A program made the position numbers and the translations under genes. The notes under the pieces were generated by a model. It was given only the letters and a program-made list of their open reading frames with translations. It had not been told where the DNA came from and searched no databases. Positions 1 through 9,170 of a stretch of DNA of 64,000 nt are shown piece by piece (the stretch's first letter is position 1; each line of letters starts with the position of its first letter). The DNA comes from Pseudarthrobacter sp. fls2-241-R2A-127. Its GTDB lineage: Bacteria > Actinomycetota > Actinomycetes > Actinomycetales > Micrococcaceae. The DNA lies in assembly GCF_030209355.1 (NCBI RefSeq), contig NZ_JARVSF010000008.1:310001-374000 (forward strand), given 5' to 3'.

Positions 1-421
1 TCAGCGCGAGCCAGCCGACGCCGGTACGTCCGCGGTAGAGAATGCCGTCGCGGGAGCGGGTGCCTTCGGGGTAGATGCCGATGCCGCGGCCCGATTCAAG
101 GATGTCCAGGAGTGTCTTGAGCGCCTGGACGCTGGCCGCCTGCTCGCCGCGCTCCACCGGAATAGAGCCCACGGACTCGAAGAAGGCCTTCATGACCTTG
201 CCCTTGACGCCTCCGGTAGTGAAGTACTCGGCCTTGGCGAAGAATGCGACAGGGCGGGGCATCAGTGCCTGCACGATGACGCTGTCAAAGAATGACAGGT
301 GGTTAGGGGCCACGATGAAGGGGCCGTCGGAGGGAACATTTTCCAGGCCGACGACGGTGGGCCTGCAGGTGCCGGAGATCAGGTTGCGCGTGGTCCAGCG
401 GACAGCATCAAACATTTCCAT
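1..421 (-). CDS. 1-acyl-sn-glycerol-3-phosphate acyltransferase (PlsC family), 3' part cut by the window edge
   Basis: Only the first 140 codons are present; the frame is still open at base 1. The product would transfer an acyl chain to lysophosphatidic acid at the cytoplasmic membrane face during phospholipid synthesis. The acyltransferase motif I appears as NHLSFFD (H-x4-D) about 40 residues in, and the substrate-binding motif as YPEGTRS about 115 residues in. ATG at 421 is the first start; a second ATG at 415 is equally possible. Both overlap the end of the upstream HAD gene by 8-14 bases, so translation is probably coupled. The exact acyl-acceptor specificity cannot be read from this part. 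Confidence 0.85.
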   Translation of the reverse strand, partial: MEMFDAVRWTTRNLISGTCRPTVVGLENVPSDGPFIVAPNHLSFFDSVIVQALMPRPVAFFAKAEYFTTGGVKGKVMKAFFESVGSIPVERGEQAASVQALKTLLDILESGRGIGIYPEGTRSRDGILYRGRTGVGWLAL

Positions 422-1124
422 CGTTGCTCACCCCGCTCATGGCCGCGGTGTGGATGGCCTGCAGCCGTTCGATGACCGTGACCAGCTCCTCACCCGTGCT
501 GACGACGGCGACAGACCCCGCCTCTTCAAGTTCGCCGTAAGGTGCGAATCCCCACACCACCCCGATGCAGTCCAGGCCGTTGGCGATCGCCCCGGAAACG
601 TCCTGGGCGCGGTCCCCCACCATGATGGCGTGCTGGGTCTCCAGGTTCTGCAGGGCGGCGGCAATGATCTCGGTCTTGCCAAGCGGAACGCCGTCCACCG
701 CGGCTTCGTCGTCGGCGGAGCCGTGGATGCCATGGAAGAAGCCGTCTATCCCGTGGTGGGCCAGTACGGTGCGGGCCAGGCGCTGCGGCTTCTGGGTAGC
801 TACGGCAACGGGCCGGCCCGCCGCGGCGAAGGATTCGAGGATTTCGCGGATCCCCGGGTACAGCCGGCTTTGGGCGATTCCGGTGGATACGTAGTGTTCG
901 CGGTACCGGCGGACCACCTCTTCGAGGCGGTCCGCCGGTACGTTCGCTACGTTGAGCAGTGAGTCACTCAGCTTGGGGCCGATCATCGCATCCAGCAGGT
1001 CCTGGGCGGGAACAGGGAGCCCCAGCCCGCGGAGGGCCGATGCAATGCCCTCAGTTATTCCACCGGCCGGGTCGACAAGAGTGCCGTCCAGGTCAAAGAT
1101 CACGGGCACTGTTGTTGAAGTCAC
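408..1124 (-). CDS. HAD-family hydrolase, phosphoglycolate phosphatase-like
   Basis: A 238-residue soluble haloacid dehalogenase-fold phosphatase. The nucleophile motif DLDGT is at residues 11-15, and the C-terminal acid motif VGDRAQD is near residue 178. The insert between the first motif and the core is an alpha-helical cap of the Gph/PgmB type. These enzymes hydrolyse small phosphate monoesters in the cytoplasm; the substrate is not evident here. The start is GTG at 1124. The gene lies 82 bases downstream of uvrA on the same strand and its end overlaps the start of the plsC-like gene. Confidence 0.85.
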   Translation of the reverse strand: MTSTTVPVIFDLDGTLVDPAGGITEGIASALRGLGLPVPAQDLLDAMIGPKLSDSLLNVANVPADRLEEVVRRYREHYVSTGIAQSRLYPGIREILESFAAAGRPVAVATQKPQRLARTVLAHHGIDGFFHGIHGSADDEAAVDGVPLGKTEIIAAALQNLETQHAIMVGDRAQDVSGAIANGLDCIGVVWGFAPYGELEEAGSVAVVSTGEELVTVIERLQAIHTAAMSGVSNDGNV

Positions 1125-1206
1125 CGGGTTAGTTTCTCATGACAGCGCGAGTGCCTGAAACTCGCATTCCCGTGCAGGAATATTTCGGAACGGATTCCGC
1201 CGCTGG

Positions 1207-4131
1207 TCAGCCCAGTATTTCGGCCAGGAACTTGCCCGTGTGGCTGGTGCTGGACTTGGCCACCTGCTCGGGGGTTCCCGCTGCGACGATCTGGCCACCG
1301 CCCGAACCGCCGTCGGGCCCAAGGTCCACCAGCCAATCGGCGCTCTTGATGACGTCGAGGTTGTGCTCGATGGTGATCACCGTGTTTCCCTTGTCCACGA
1401 GTCCCTGGAGGACCATGAGGAGCTTGCGGATGTCCTCGAAGTGCAGCCCTGTGGTGGGCTCGTCCAGGACGTAGATGCTGCGCCCGTTGGAACGCTTCTG
1501 CAGTTCAGCCGCGAGCTTCACGCGCTGTGCCTCACCGCCGGACAACGTGGTGGCGGGCTGGCCCAGGCGAACGTAGCCCAGCCCCACGTCCACCAGGGTG
1601 TTCAGGTGGCGTGCGATGGGCGAGAACGCCGCGAAGAACTCGGCACCTTCCTCGATGGGCATGTTCAGGACGTCCGCGATGGTCTTGCCCTTGTAGTGGA
1701 CTTCCAGCGTTTCCCGGTTGTAGCGGGCACCATGGCAGACCTCGCACGGGACGTAGACGTCCGGCAGGAAGTTCATCTCGATCTTCAGCGTGCCGTCACC
1801 CGAACATGCCTCGCAGCGGCCGCCCTTGACGTTGAAGGAGAACCGCCCCGGAAGGTAGCCGCGCACCTTGGCTTCGGTGGTCTCAGCAAAGAGCTTACGG
1901 ATGTTGTCGAACACGCCCGTGTAAGTGGCCGGGTTGGAACGCGGGGTACGGCCGATGGGGCTCTGGTCAACGTGGACCACCTTGTCAAGGTGCTCGAGGC
2001 CCTGCACGGTCTTGTGCCGGCCCGCCACCTGCTTGGCACCGTTGAGCTTGTTGGCGAGCACCTTGTAAAGGATTTCGTTGACGAGGGTCGACTTTCCGGA
2101 GCCGCTCACGCCGGTCACCGCGGTGAAGAGGCCCAGCGGGAACGCGGCGTCGACGTTCACGAGATTGTTCTCCCGGGCGCCCACCACTTTGATTTCGCGC
2201 TTCTTGTCGTATTTGCGGCGCTTCTTGGGCACCGCAATGGCCTTCCGGCCGGACAGGTAGTCGCCGGTCAGCGATTCCTTGTTTTCCAGCAGCTCTTTGT
2301 AGGTTCCGGAGTGGACCACCTGGCCGCCGTGTTCACCTGCGCCGGGTCCGATGTCCACAATCCAGTCAGCCACATGGATGGTGTCCTCATCATGCTCGAC
2401 GACGATGAGGGTGTTTCCCATGTCGCGGAGCCGGGTGAGGGTTTCGATGAGCCGGCGGTTGTCGCGCTGGTGCAGGCCGATGGAGGGCTCGTCCAGGACA
2501 TACAGGACGCCCACCAGCCCGGAACCGATCTGGGTAGCGAGCCTGATGCGTTGCGCTTCGCCGCCCGAGAGGGTGGCTGACGGGCGCTCAAGGTTGAGGT
2601 ACTCGAGGCCTACATCCAGCAGGAAGGTGAGTCGCGCCTGGATCTCCTTGAGGACCTGGTGCGCGATCTGCGCCTCACGCCCGGTCAGGACCAGGTTGTT
2701 CAGGAACTCCGCGCAGTCGCGCATGGGCAACGCCGCGACTTCGGCGATGGACTTGCCGTTGATGAGGACCGAGAGGGAGGCCGGATTGAGGCGGGCTCCA
2801 TTGCAGGAAGGGCACGGCACCTGGCGCATGTACTCTTCGTAACGGTCGCGGGCCCAGTCGGAATCGGTCTCGCCGTGCTTCCGGTGGACGTACTGGATGG
2901 CACCCTCGAACCCGGTGCTGTACTTGCGTTCACGGCCGAACCGGTTGCGGTACTGCACCACCACCTTGTGGTCCTTGCCGTGCAGGATGGTTTGGCGGAC
3001 GTCCTTGCCCAGCTTCTCCCACGGAGTGGCCATGGAGAAGCCCACCTCCTTGGCGAGGCCTTCCAGGAGCCGGTTCCAGTATTCCGTGGTGGCCGTTCCC
3101 AGGGACCACGGTGCGATGGCGCCCTCGGACAGCGAGAGTTCGGGGTTGGGAACGATGAGTTCCTCGTCCACCTCAAGCCGGGTACCAATGCCGCTGCAGG
3201 CCGCGCAGGCGCCAAACGGGTTGTTGAAGGAGAACGAGCGGGGCTCGATCTCGTCAATGGCCAGCGGGTGTTCGTTGGGACACGCGAGGTTTTCGGAGAA
3301 GGCCCGGATCCGTCCGGGATCTTCAGCGTCAAGGTCCACGAACTCGGCCAGGACCCGGCCTTCCGCCAGTCCCAGGGCCGTCTCGATGGAGTCGGTGAGG
3401 CGCTGGCTGATGCCTTCCTTGACCACCAAGCGGTCCACCACCACCTCGATGGTGTGCTTGAACTGCTTGCCCAGCTTGGGCGGATCACTCAGCTGGACCA
3501 GGTCGCCGTCCACCCGGGCCCGGGAGTAGCCCTTCGCGCTGAGCTCCTTGAAGAGGTCAACGAACTCGCCCTTGCGGCCGCGCACCACCGGTGCCAGCAC
3601 CTGGAAGCGGGTGCCGTCCTCGAGCTCAAGGAGCTGGTCGACAATCTGCTGCGGCGTCTGCTTGGATACCGGCTCACCGCACACGGGGCAGTGCGGCCGG
3701 CCGACTCGTGCCCACAGCAGGCGCATGTAGTCGTAGATTTCGGTGATGGTGCCAACGGTTGACCGCGGGTTCTTGCTGGTGGATTTCTGGTCGATGGAGA
3801 CCGCCGGAGACAAGCCCTCGATGAAGTCGACGTCGGGTTTGTCCACCTGGCCGAGGAACTGGCGCGCGTAGGCGGACAGCGATTCGACGTAGCGTCGCTG
3901 GCCTTCGGCAAAGATGGTGTCGAACGCCAGGGACGATTTCCCGGAGCCGGACAGGCCGGTGAAAACGATCATGGCGTCACGGGGAAGGTCCAGGTCCACG
4001 TTGCGCAGGTTGTGCTCCCGCGCGCCCTTCACGACGAGCCTGGAGAGGTCCGGCCGCGGCGGCACGGCAGCAGGGGCGGCGGTGAAGGAGGTGGCGGGGG
4101 CAGAGGTTTCTTCAGCTACGGCTTTAGGCAC
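1207..4131 (-). CDS. uvrA: excinuclease ABC subunit A
   Basis: UvrA is the damage-recognition ATPase of nucleotide excision repair. It acts as a dimer, loads UvrB at bulky lesions and leaves before incision. The 974-residue protein has two ABC modules, with Walker A sequences GLSGSGKS near residue 60 and GVSGSGKS in the second half. Two LSGGEAQR signatures are present, and the C-terminal zinc hairpin has paired CxxC motifs (CEAC and CEVC) about 20 residues apart. The start is GTG at 4131, six bases after a -10 element TAGCAT, so the mRNA is probably leaderless. A LexA-type SOS box lies directly upstream of that -10. The gene follows the GntR gene by 47 bases but has its own promoter; uvrB is 13.6 kb away. 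Confidence 0.97.
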   Translation of the reverse strand: MPKAVAEETSAPATSFTAAPAAVPPRPDLSRLVVKGAREHNLRNVDLDLPRDAMIVFTGLSGSGKSSLAFDTIFAEGQRRYVESLSAYARQFLGQVDKPDVDFIEGLSPAVSIDQKSTSKNPRSTVGTITEIYDYMRLLWARVGRPHCPVCGEPVSKQTPQQIVDQLLELEDGTRFQVLAPVVRGRKGEFVDLFKELSAKGYSRARVDGDLVQLSDPPKLGKQFKHTIEVVVDRLVVKEGISQRLTDSIETALGLAEGRVLAEFVDLDAEDPGRIRAFSENLACPNEHPLAIDEIEPRSFSFNNPFGACAACSGIGTRLEVDEELIVPNPELSLSEGAIAPWSLGTATTEYWNRLLEGLAKEVGFSMATPWEKLGKDVRQTILHGKDHKVVVQYRNRFGRERKYSTGFEGAIQYVHRKHGETDSDWARDRYEEYMRQVPCPSCNGARLNPASLSVLINGKSIAEVAALPMRDCAEFLNNLVLTGREAQIAHQVLKEIQARLTFLLDVGLEYLNLERPSATLSGGEAQRIRLATQIGSGLVGVLYVLDEPSIGLHQRDNRRLIETLTRLRDMGNTLIVVEHDEDTIHVADWIVDIGPGAGEHGGQVVHSGTYKELLENKESLTGDYLSGRKAIAVPKKRRKYDKKREIKVVGARENNLVNVDAAFPLGLFTAVTGVSGSGKSTLVNEILYKVLANKLNGAKQVAGRHKTVQGLEHLDKVVHVDQSPIGRTPRSNPATYTGVFDNIRKLFAETTEAKVRGYLPGRFSFNVKGGRCEACSGDGTLKIEMNFLPDVYVPCEVCHGARYNRETLEVHYKGKTIADVLNMPIEEGAEFFAAFSPIARHLNTLVDVGLGYVRLGQPATTLSGGEAQRVKLAAELQKRSNGRSIYVLDEPTTGLHFEDIRKLLMVLQGLVDKGNTVITIEHNLDVIKSADWLVDLGPDGGSGGGQIVAAGTPEQVAKSSTSHTGKFLAEILG

Positions 4132-4137
4132 CCCATA

Positions 4138-4160
4138 ATGCTAATCGAAAACTTCTTCGA
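4138..4160 (-). promoter_or_regulatory. uvrA promoter -10 and LexA (SOS) box
   Basis: On the minus strand the -10 element TAGCAT (4138-4143) sits six bases before the uvrA GTG. Next to it at 4145-4160 is TCGAAGAAGTTTTCGA. This matches the actinobacterial/Gram-positive SOS box TCGAACnnnnGTTCGA at ten of its twelve fixed positions, and the outer TCGAA/TTCGA arms are perfect. LexA bound here would block RNA polymerase, so uvrA should be induced by DNA damage. Inference rests on motif match and position only. Confidence 0.75.
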
Positions 4161-4178
4161 ACATGCGCGGTTCCGCCC

Positions 4179-4559
4179 TCAGGGAACATCGTAGGCGGCC
4201 GCGAGCAGCTTGACTGCTTCCGCGAAGCTGGCCCCTTGCGCCTTGGCCACGTCCGCGTACGCCGCCGCGGCGTCGGCCAGGCCTCCCAGCCGTTCATCCC
4301 GCGCCGAAACCACCGTGCCGTTACGCCCGCGGGTGGCCACAATCCCGGCGGCTTCGAGCTCCTTGTAGGCCCTGGCAACGGTGTGCGGGGCGACGTCGAG
4401 TTGTTCCGCGAGGGCCCGCACTGCCGGGAGCCTGGTTCCCGGGGCCAGGGCGCCGTTGTCCGCGAGGTGGATCACCTGCAACCGCAGTTGCTCGAACAGG
4501 GCCACGGTGCTGGCGGGATTCGGCCGCCACGCGCCGGGAAAGTCCGCCGGGGCGTTCAC
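4179..4559 (-). CDS. GntR-family transcriptional regulator (YtrA-like)
   Basis: A 126-residue protein with an N-terminal winged helix-turn-helix (about residues 12-85, with the motif RALAEQLDVAPHTVARAYKEL) and only a short helical tail. That size and layout are typical of the YtrA subgroup, which usually controls neighbouring ABC transporter genes. Its GTG start at 4559 overlaps the stop of the upstream ABC transporter gene in a GTGA arrangement, so it is the third gene of that operon and probably feeds back on it. No effector can be inferred. Confidence 0.9.
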   Translation of the reverse strand: MNAPADFPGAWRPNPASTVALFEQLRLQVIHLADNGALAPGTRLPAVRALAEQLDVAPHTVARAYKELEAAGIVATRGRNGTVVSARDERLGGLADAAAAYADVAKAQGASFAEAVKLLAAAYDVP

Positions 4560-6367
4560 AGGCCGCCCTCCAGGACGCCTGCGCGGCCGTCGCGGGCCGT
4601 GAACTGTGCGCTGTAGAGCGTGGCGTAATAGCTGTTGGCGGCCAGGAGGCTCTCGTGCGTTCCCTGTTCAACGATGCGTCCGTGGTCCATGACCAGAATT
4701 AGATCAGCGTTCCGGACCGTGGACAAACGGTGGGCGATGATGAAGCTGGTCCGGCCGTTCCGGAGCCGCTGCATCGCCTGGCGGATCAAGAGCTCTGTCC
4801 TGGAGTCCACCGAACTGGTGGCCTCGTCCAGTACCAGCACCGATCGCCCCGCCAACTGGGCCCTGGCAATGGTGATGAGCTGCCGCTGTCCCTGGCTGAG
4901 GGGCTCGCCGCCGTTTTCCAGCACGGTGCCGTAGCCGTGGGGCAGCGATCGGATAAAACGGTCGGCATGGGTGGCTTCCGCTGCGGCGACGACGGCGGGA
5001 TCCGAAGCGTCCGGAAGGCCATAGGCGATGTTTTCCCGGATGGTCCCGGCGAAGAGCCACGCGTCCTGGGGCACCACTCCGAACTGGGCGCGCAGCAGGT
5101 CCCGTGGAACTGAGGCGATGTCCTGCCCGCCAATGGAGATCCGGCCCGAGGACGGCTCGAGGAAACGCATCAGCAGATTCACCACGGTGCTCTTGCCTGC
5201 ACCTGTGTGGCCCACGATGGCCACCGCCTGTCCCGGTTCAACCGTGAAGGTCAGCTCGCTGACCGCCGGCACCGAACCCGGATAGCTGTAGGTGACGCCG
5301 TCGAAGACGATGCGGCCCGCAACCGGCCCGGCCTGCGCCGGACCGTCCGCTTCCCTGGGGTCCTCGCCGGCGTCCAGGAGCGCGAACACCCTGGCAGCGG
5401 AGGCGGCACAAGACTGCATGACGCTGAGCAGGCCGCCAATCTGCCCCACCGGTTGGGTGAAGAGCCGGCTGAACTGGATGAAGGCCTGGACTCCGCCGAT
5501 GGTCATGGACCCGGAAATGATCTGCAGGGCTCCCACGACCGCCACGGCGATGTAGTTGAGGTTGGACATGAGGACCATCAGCGGCTGCACCACGCCGGCG
5601 GAGAACTGGGCTTTGCGGGCCGCGCGGGCCAGCTGTGCATTGCTGTGGCCGAAGACTTCCGCAGCCTGTTCCTGCCAGCCAAAAGCCTTGACAACCTCGT
5701 GGCCGCTGATGAATTCCTCCACGTGCGCGTTGAGGTCGCCGGTCTCTTTCCATTGGGTGGCGAAATGCTCCTGTGAGCGGCGCGCCACCAGCACGGTGAT
5801 CCACGTGGAGACCGGAACGGTTGCCACGGCGATGGCTGCGAGCAGCGGCGAGATCCACAGCATCATGGCAAGAGAACCGCACAGCATGAGGACGGAGACA
5901 ATCAGCTGCGTCAGGACCTGGTTCAGGGCTTGGGCAATGTTGTCGATGTCGTTGGTTGCACGGCTGAGGACGTCGCCCCGGGACCGCTCGCGGAAGTAGG
6001 TCGACGGAAGGCGGTGCAGCTTGTCTTCCACCGAGGCGCGCAGGCTGAACATGAGCCCTTGGACGGCGCGCGCCGTCAGCGCGCCCTGGATCCAGTTGAA
6101 CAGTGAGGCGAGGACGTACATTCCGGCGACGACGGCCAGCAGGGTTCCCAGGCGCTGGTCCAGGCTGCCTTGGACGACGCCGTCCACCACCAGGTCGGTG
6201 GCGTCACCAAGGAACTTGGGGGCGGCGACGTTCAGGCCGGCGAAGGCACACGTGGCCGCCACCGCGCCCAGGACCTGGAGCCGGAAGGGCCGCAGGAGGC
6301 CAAGGAGCCTGGCGGCGGTGGGCCGGAAGGCAGAGTCGGCCGCCTTTGTTTCCGCCGCCGCCGTCAC
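4556..6367 (-). CDS. heterodimeric ABC exporter, consensus-site half (TM288-like)
   Basis: A 603-residue half transporter with six membrane helices in the first 340 residues followed by a nucleotide-binding domain. Walker A is GHTGAGKS and Walker B ends in VLVLDEATS, so the catalytic glutamate is present. The signature motif is LSQGQ rather than LSGGQ. In TM287/TM288-type exporters this altered signature belongs to the subunit that pairs with a partner carrying a degenerate Walker B, which is what the next gene shows. It likely exports drugs or lipids across the cytoplasmic membrane. The GTG start at 6367 overlaps the previous stop by four bases. Confidence 0.92.
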   Translation of the reverse strand: MTAAAETKAADSAFRPTAARLLGLLRPFRLQVLGAVAATCAFAGLNVAAPKFLGDATDLVVDGVVQGSLDQRLGTLLAVVAGMYVLASLFNWIQGALTARAVQGLMFSLRASVEDKLHRLPSTYFRERSRGDVLSRATNDIDNIAQALNQVLTQLIVSVLMLCGSLAMMLWISPLLAAIAVATVPVSTWITVLVARRSQEHFATQWKETGDLNAHVEEFISGHEVVKAFGWQEQAAEVFGHSNAQLARAARKAQFSAGVVQPLMVLMSNLNYIAVAVVGALQIISGSMTIGGVQAFIQFSRLFTQPVGQIGGLLSVMQSCAASAARVFALLDAGEDPREADGPAQAGPVAGRIVFDGVTYSYPGSVPAVSELTFTVEPGQAVAIVGHTGAGKSTVVNLLMRFLEPSSGRISIGGQDIASVPRDLLRAQFGVVPQDAWLFAGTIRENIAYGLPDASDPAVVAAAEATHADRFIRSLPHGYGTVLENGGEPLSQGQRQLITIARAQLAGRSVLVLDEATSSVDSRTELLIRQAMQRLRNGRTSFIIAHRLSTVRNADLILVMDHGRIVEQGTHESLLAANSYYATLYSAQFTARDGRAGVLEGGL

Positions 6368-8151
6368 AGCGGGCCGTCCAGCGCGAGCTGGGATTCGGCA
6401 ATTTCACGGTAGGTTTCCGAGTCCTGCAACAGCTCCGCATGTGTACCCTGCGCGGCGAGCCGGCCGTCGTCGAGGACCAGGATGAGGTCCGCGTCCTCCA
6501 CGGCGGACAGGCGTTCAGCCACCACCACCACCGTGGCGGACGCCAAAACCTGGTCCAGTGCGAGCCTTAGGCTGGTGTCCGTGCGGTAGTCAAGGGCGGA
6601 GAAGCTGTCGTCGAACAGATAGAGGGGCGCCTGCCGCAGCAGTGCCCGGGCAATGCAGAGCCTCTGGCGCTGCCCGCCCGACAGACTCGCGCCGCCCTGC
6701 CCCACCGGGGTGGCAAGACCCAGCGGGAGGTCGCGCATGAACCGCATGGTCTGCGCGGTCTCCAAGGCAGCCCACAGTTCCTCGTCGGTGGCCTCCGGCG
6801 CGCCCATCCGCAGGTTCGCTGCAATGGTTCCGGTAAAGAGGTGGGAGTGCTGCGGCACGATCCCCATGCCGCCGCGCAACAGGCCCAAGGGAAGGTCCCG
6901 GACGTCGCGCCCGCCCACCGTGATGTGGCCTTCCGTAGGGTCAAGGAAGCGCGGAATCAAATTCAGCAGGGTCGACTTTCCGCTTCCCGTGGAGCCGACG
7001 ATCGCAAGGGTGGTGCCCGGCGCCGCCGTGAAGCTGATATCCGCAAGCACCGGCGCTTCAGCTCCCGGGTAGCAGAAGCCAACCCCGTGGAACTGCAGGA
7101 GGCCCGGCCCGGCTGGCGGTCTGCCCGCACCCGTCCCCTGCTGGTCCGCTACGGCTGGTCCACTGGCCGCGCCGGGGACATGGGCCGCAGAGTCGCGCAC
7201 CGATGGTTCAGTGTCCAGGACAGCCTGGATGCGTTCGGCGCAGGCGGCGGCACGCGGCGCTGTCATGAGGACGTACATGGCCATCATGATCGCCAGCAGG
7301 ATCTGCATGATGTAGGCGATGAATGCGGTGAGGGCCCCGAGGTTCATCTGACCGTCCTGGATGCGGTGGCCGCCAAACCAGACCACGGCCACCGAACTGA
7401 TGTTGACCACCAGCATGATCAGCGGCAGCATCCCGGCCACCAGCAGCGCGGACTGCAGGTTGTTCGCGGTCAGGCCGGCGTTGGCCCGCGCAAAGCGGTG
7501 GGCTTCATAGTCCTGGCGTACGAACGCCCTGATCACATCCACGCCAATGATCTGTTCGCGCAGGATTCCGCCCGAACGGTCCAGAAGGTGCTGGCCCTGC
7601 CGGTACAGCGGGATCAGGCGGCGCACGATCAGGTACATGATCAGCAGGAGCAGCGGCACGATGACGATCACCACAGCTGACAGGGCCACGTCCTGCTGCA
7701 CGGCCAGGACGATGCCCCCGACGCCCATGGCAGGCCCTGCGAAGAGCATGGTGAAGACAAGAACGGCGAAGGCCTGGATCTGCTGGGCGTCGTTGGTGGC
7801 GCGCGTGGTGAGGCTCTGGGTTCCGAACAGTGCCACGTCCTGCGAGGACAGCGACTGGATGCGGGCAAAGACCTCCGCCCGTAGCCGGCGCCCGATCCGC
7901 ATGGCCACCACGGCCCCAAGGTAGCCGGCCCCGATCGCGGAGGCAGCCTGCACAATGGCGATGACTGCCATCACCGTACCCAGCCTGGAAATCACCGCAG
8001 TATCACCGGCAACGATGCCGTCGTCGATGATTGCGGCGTTCACTGTGGGCAGGAGCAGGTTGGCCGCTGCCTGGATTAATTGGAGCAGCACGATGGCCCA
8101 GACCTGGGCCTGCTGCCCCGCGAGTTGCCGCCTGATGAGACCGACCAGCAA
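6364..8151 (-). CDS. heterodimeric ABC exporter, degenerate-site half (TM287-like)
   Basis: A 595-residue membrane-spanning domain plus ATPase domain, and the first gene of the exporter operon. Walker A is GSTGSGKS and the signature is a normal LSGGQ. Walker B reads LYLFDDSFS, with aspartate in place of the catalytic glutamate, which marks the non-hydrolysing site of asymmetric exporters. The chosen start is TTG at 8151, the first codon of the open frame; a GGGGGG ribosome-binding stretch lies six bases before it. Substrate is unknown. The likely product is a 1:1 heterodimer with the 603-residue partner, controlled by the co-transcribed GntR protein. Confidence 0.9.
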   Translation of the reverse strand: MLVGLIRRQLAGQQAQVWAIVLLQLIQAAANLLLPTVNAAIIDDGIVAGDTAVISRLGTVMAVIAIVQAASAIGAGYLGAVVAMRIGRRLRAEVFARIQSLSSQDVALFGTQSLTTRATNDAQQIQAFAVLVFTMLFAGPAMGVGGIVLAVQQDVALSAVVIVIVPLLLLIMYLIVRRLIPLYRQGQHLLDRSGGILREQIIGVDVIRAFVRQDYEAHRFARANAGLTANNLQSALLVAGMLPLIMLVVNISSVAVVWFGGHRIQDGQMNLGALTAFIAYIMQILLAIMMAMYVLMTAPRAAACAERIQAVLDTEPSVRDSAAHVPGAASGPAVADQQGTGAGRPPAGPGLLQFHGVGFCYPGAEAPVLADISFTAAPGTTLAIVGSTGSGKSTLLNLIPRFLDPTEGHITVGGRDVRDLPLGLLRGGMGIVPQHSHLFTGTIAANLRMGAPEATDEELWAALETAQTMRFMRDLPLGLATPVGQGGASLSGGQRQRLCIARALLRQAPLYLFDDSFSALDYRTDTSLRLALDQVLASATVVVVAERLSAVEDADLILVLDDGRLAAQGTHAELLQDSETYREIAESQLALDGPL

Positions 8152-8220
8152 AATACCCCCCGTAAATGCACACAGCCGACAAGCGGGCCGGCGGCTCGAC
8201 CCCCCTCAACCACAGACGCC

Positions 8221-8263
8221 ATTGTAAGCCAGATCACATTCCGCTGGTGTCAGGCGGTGTGAC
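8221..8263 (-). promoter_or_regulatory. promoter and possible CRP-type site of the ABC exporter operon
   Basis: On the minus strand a -10-like TACAAT occupies 8221-8226. It overlaps TGTGATCTGGCTTACA (8223-8238), which differs from the CRP/GlxR palindrome TGTGAn6TCACA by one base. A second dyad, TGTCA-n7-TGACA, lies upstream around 8247-8263. No clear -35 is visible. Either dyad could be the site of the operon's GntR protein instead. About 70 bases separate this from the TTG start of the exporter gene. Confidence 0.4.
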
Positions 8264-8294
8264 AGCGCGAAACACCCCACGAGCGAGCGCCCGT

Positions 8295-9074
8295 TTAGCC
8301 GTCCCTGCGCCCGACGGCGAAGATCCGGCGGAACGGAAAAACCGTGCCGTGGGGGCCCTGTGGATAGGCGTCCCGCAGCGCGTCGGCGTACTTGGCTTCG
8401 AACCGTTCCGCATCATCCGGCGCCAGCGCGGCGAGGACCGGACGCAGCCCCGTGCCCCGCACCCACTCCAGGACCGGGTCCCGTCCCGGCAGGACCTGCT
8501 GGTAGGTGGTTTCCCACGCATCCGCGACGTACCCGGCGTCGAGCATGATCCCGAGGTAGTCACCCGGCTCCCCCACGGACTCCCCGCCCCTCAACACCCC
8601 GGCAAGCTTGCCGGCCCACGGGGCAGAGGACGCCAGTTCCCGCATAAGCGCGTGCGAGGGGGCGTCGAAATTGCCCGGAACCTGCAGGGCGAACCAGGCA
8701 CCCGGGCGGAGCGCCGCAAGCCACCCCGGCAGCATGGCCTGATGACCGGGGACCCACTGCAGGGCGGCGTTGCTGACCACGACGTCCGTATCCGGCGAGG
8801 GCGCCCACTCAGCGATGTCTGCTTGTTCGAAGCGCAACGACGGACGCTCCTGCGCGAGGCGTGCGGCCCTGGCCAGCATCTCCGCGGAGGAATCCACTCC
8901 CACCACCTCGGCGCCGGGCCAGCGGTCGCTGAGTGTCGCTGTCAGGTTTCCCGGCCCGCAGCCCAGGTCAACCACCTTTGCGGGGTGCCCGGCAAGGACC
9001 CTGGCGGTGAGGTCAAAAAAGGGCCGGTTCCGGTAATCGCCAAACTCGACGTACTTGAGGGGGTCCCATTTCAT
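8295..9074 (-). CDS. tam: SAM-dependent methyltransferase, trans-aconitate 2-methyltransferase type
   Basis: A class I methyltransferase of 259 residues. The SAM-binding loop is VDLGCGPGNLT (about residues 30-40), followed by an acidic end of strand 2 at GVDSS. The N-terminal MKWDPxxYxxF resembles the start of E. coli Tam, which methylates trans-aconitate to relieve aconitase inhibition. I place the start at ATG 9074 because it matches that family start and has GGAG about eight bases upstream; the frame stays open further upstream. It is divergent from the DUF3516 helicase with a 96-base gap. Confidence 0.82.
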   Translation of the reverse strand: MKWDPLKYVEFGDYRNRPFFDLTARVLAGHPAKVVDLGCGPGNLTATLSDRWPGAEVVGVDSSAEMLARAARLAQERPSLRFEQADIAEWAPSPDTDVVVSNAALQWVPGHQAMLPGWLAALRPGAWFALQVPGNFDAPSHALMRELASSAPWAGKLAGVLRGGESVGEPGDYLGIMLDAGYVADAWETTYQQVLPGRDPVLEWVRGTGLRPVLAALAPDDAERFEAKYADALRDAYPQGPHGTVFPFRRIFAVGRRDG

Positions 9075-9170
9075 GAGGTTCTCCAGGTTCTGCTGCACAC
9101 ACGGCCAGGGCGAGCCTAACCCGGCCTCGGGCGGGAGCACGCGCGCCACGTGCCAGTAAGGTTGAACTCA

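Noticed and set aside
8166..9119. Long open frame on the plus strand opposite the methyltransferase gene
   Set aside because: It is the antisense shadow of a clear Tam-like protein; the translation has no recognisable motif and is rich in arginine, glycine and histidine.
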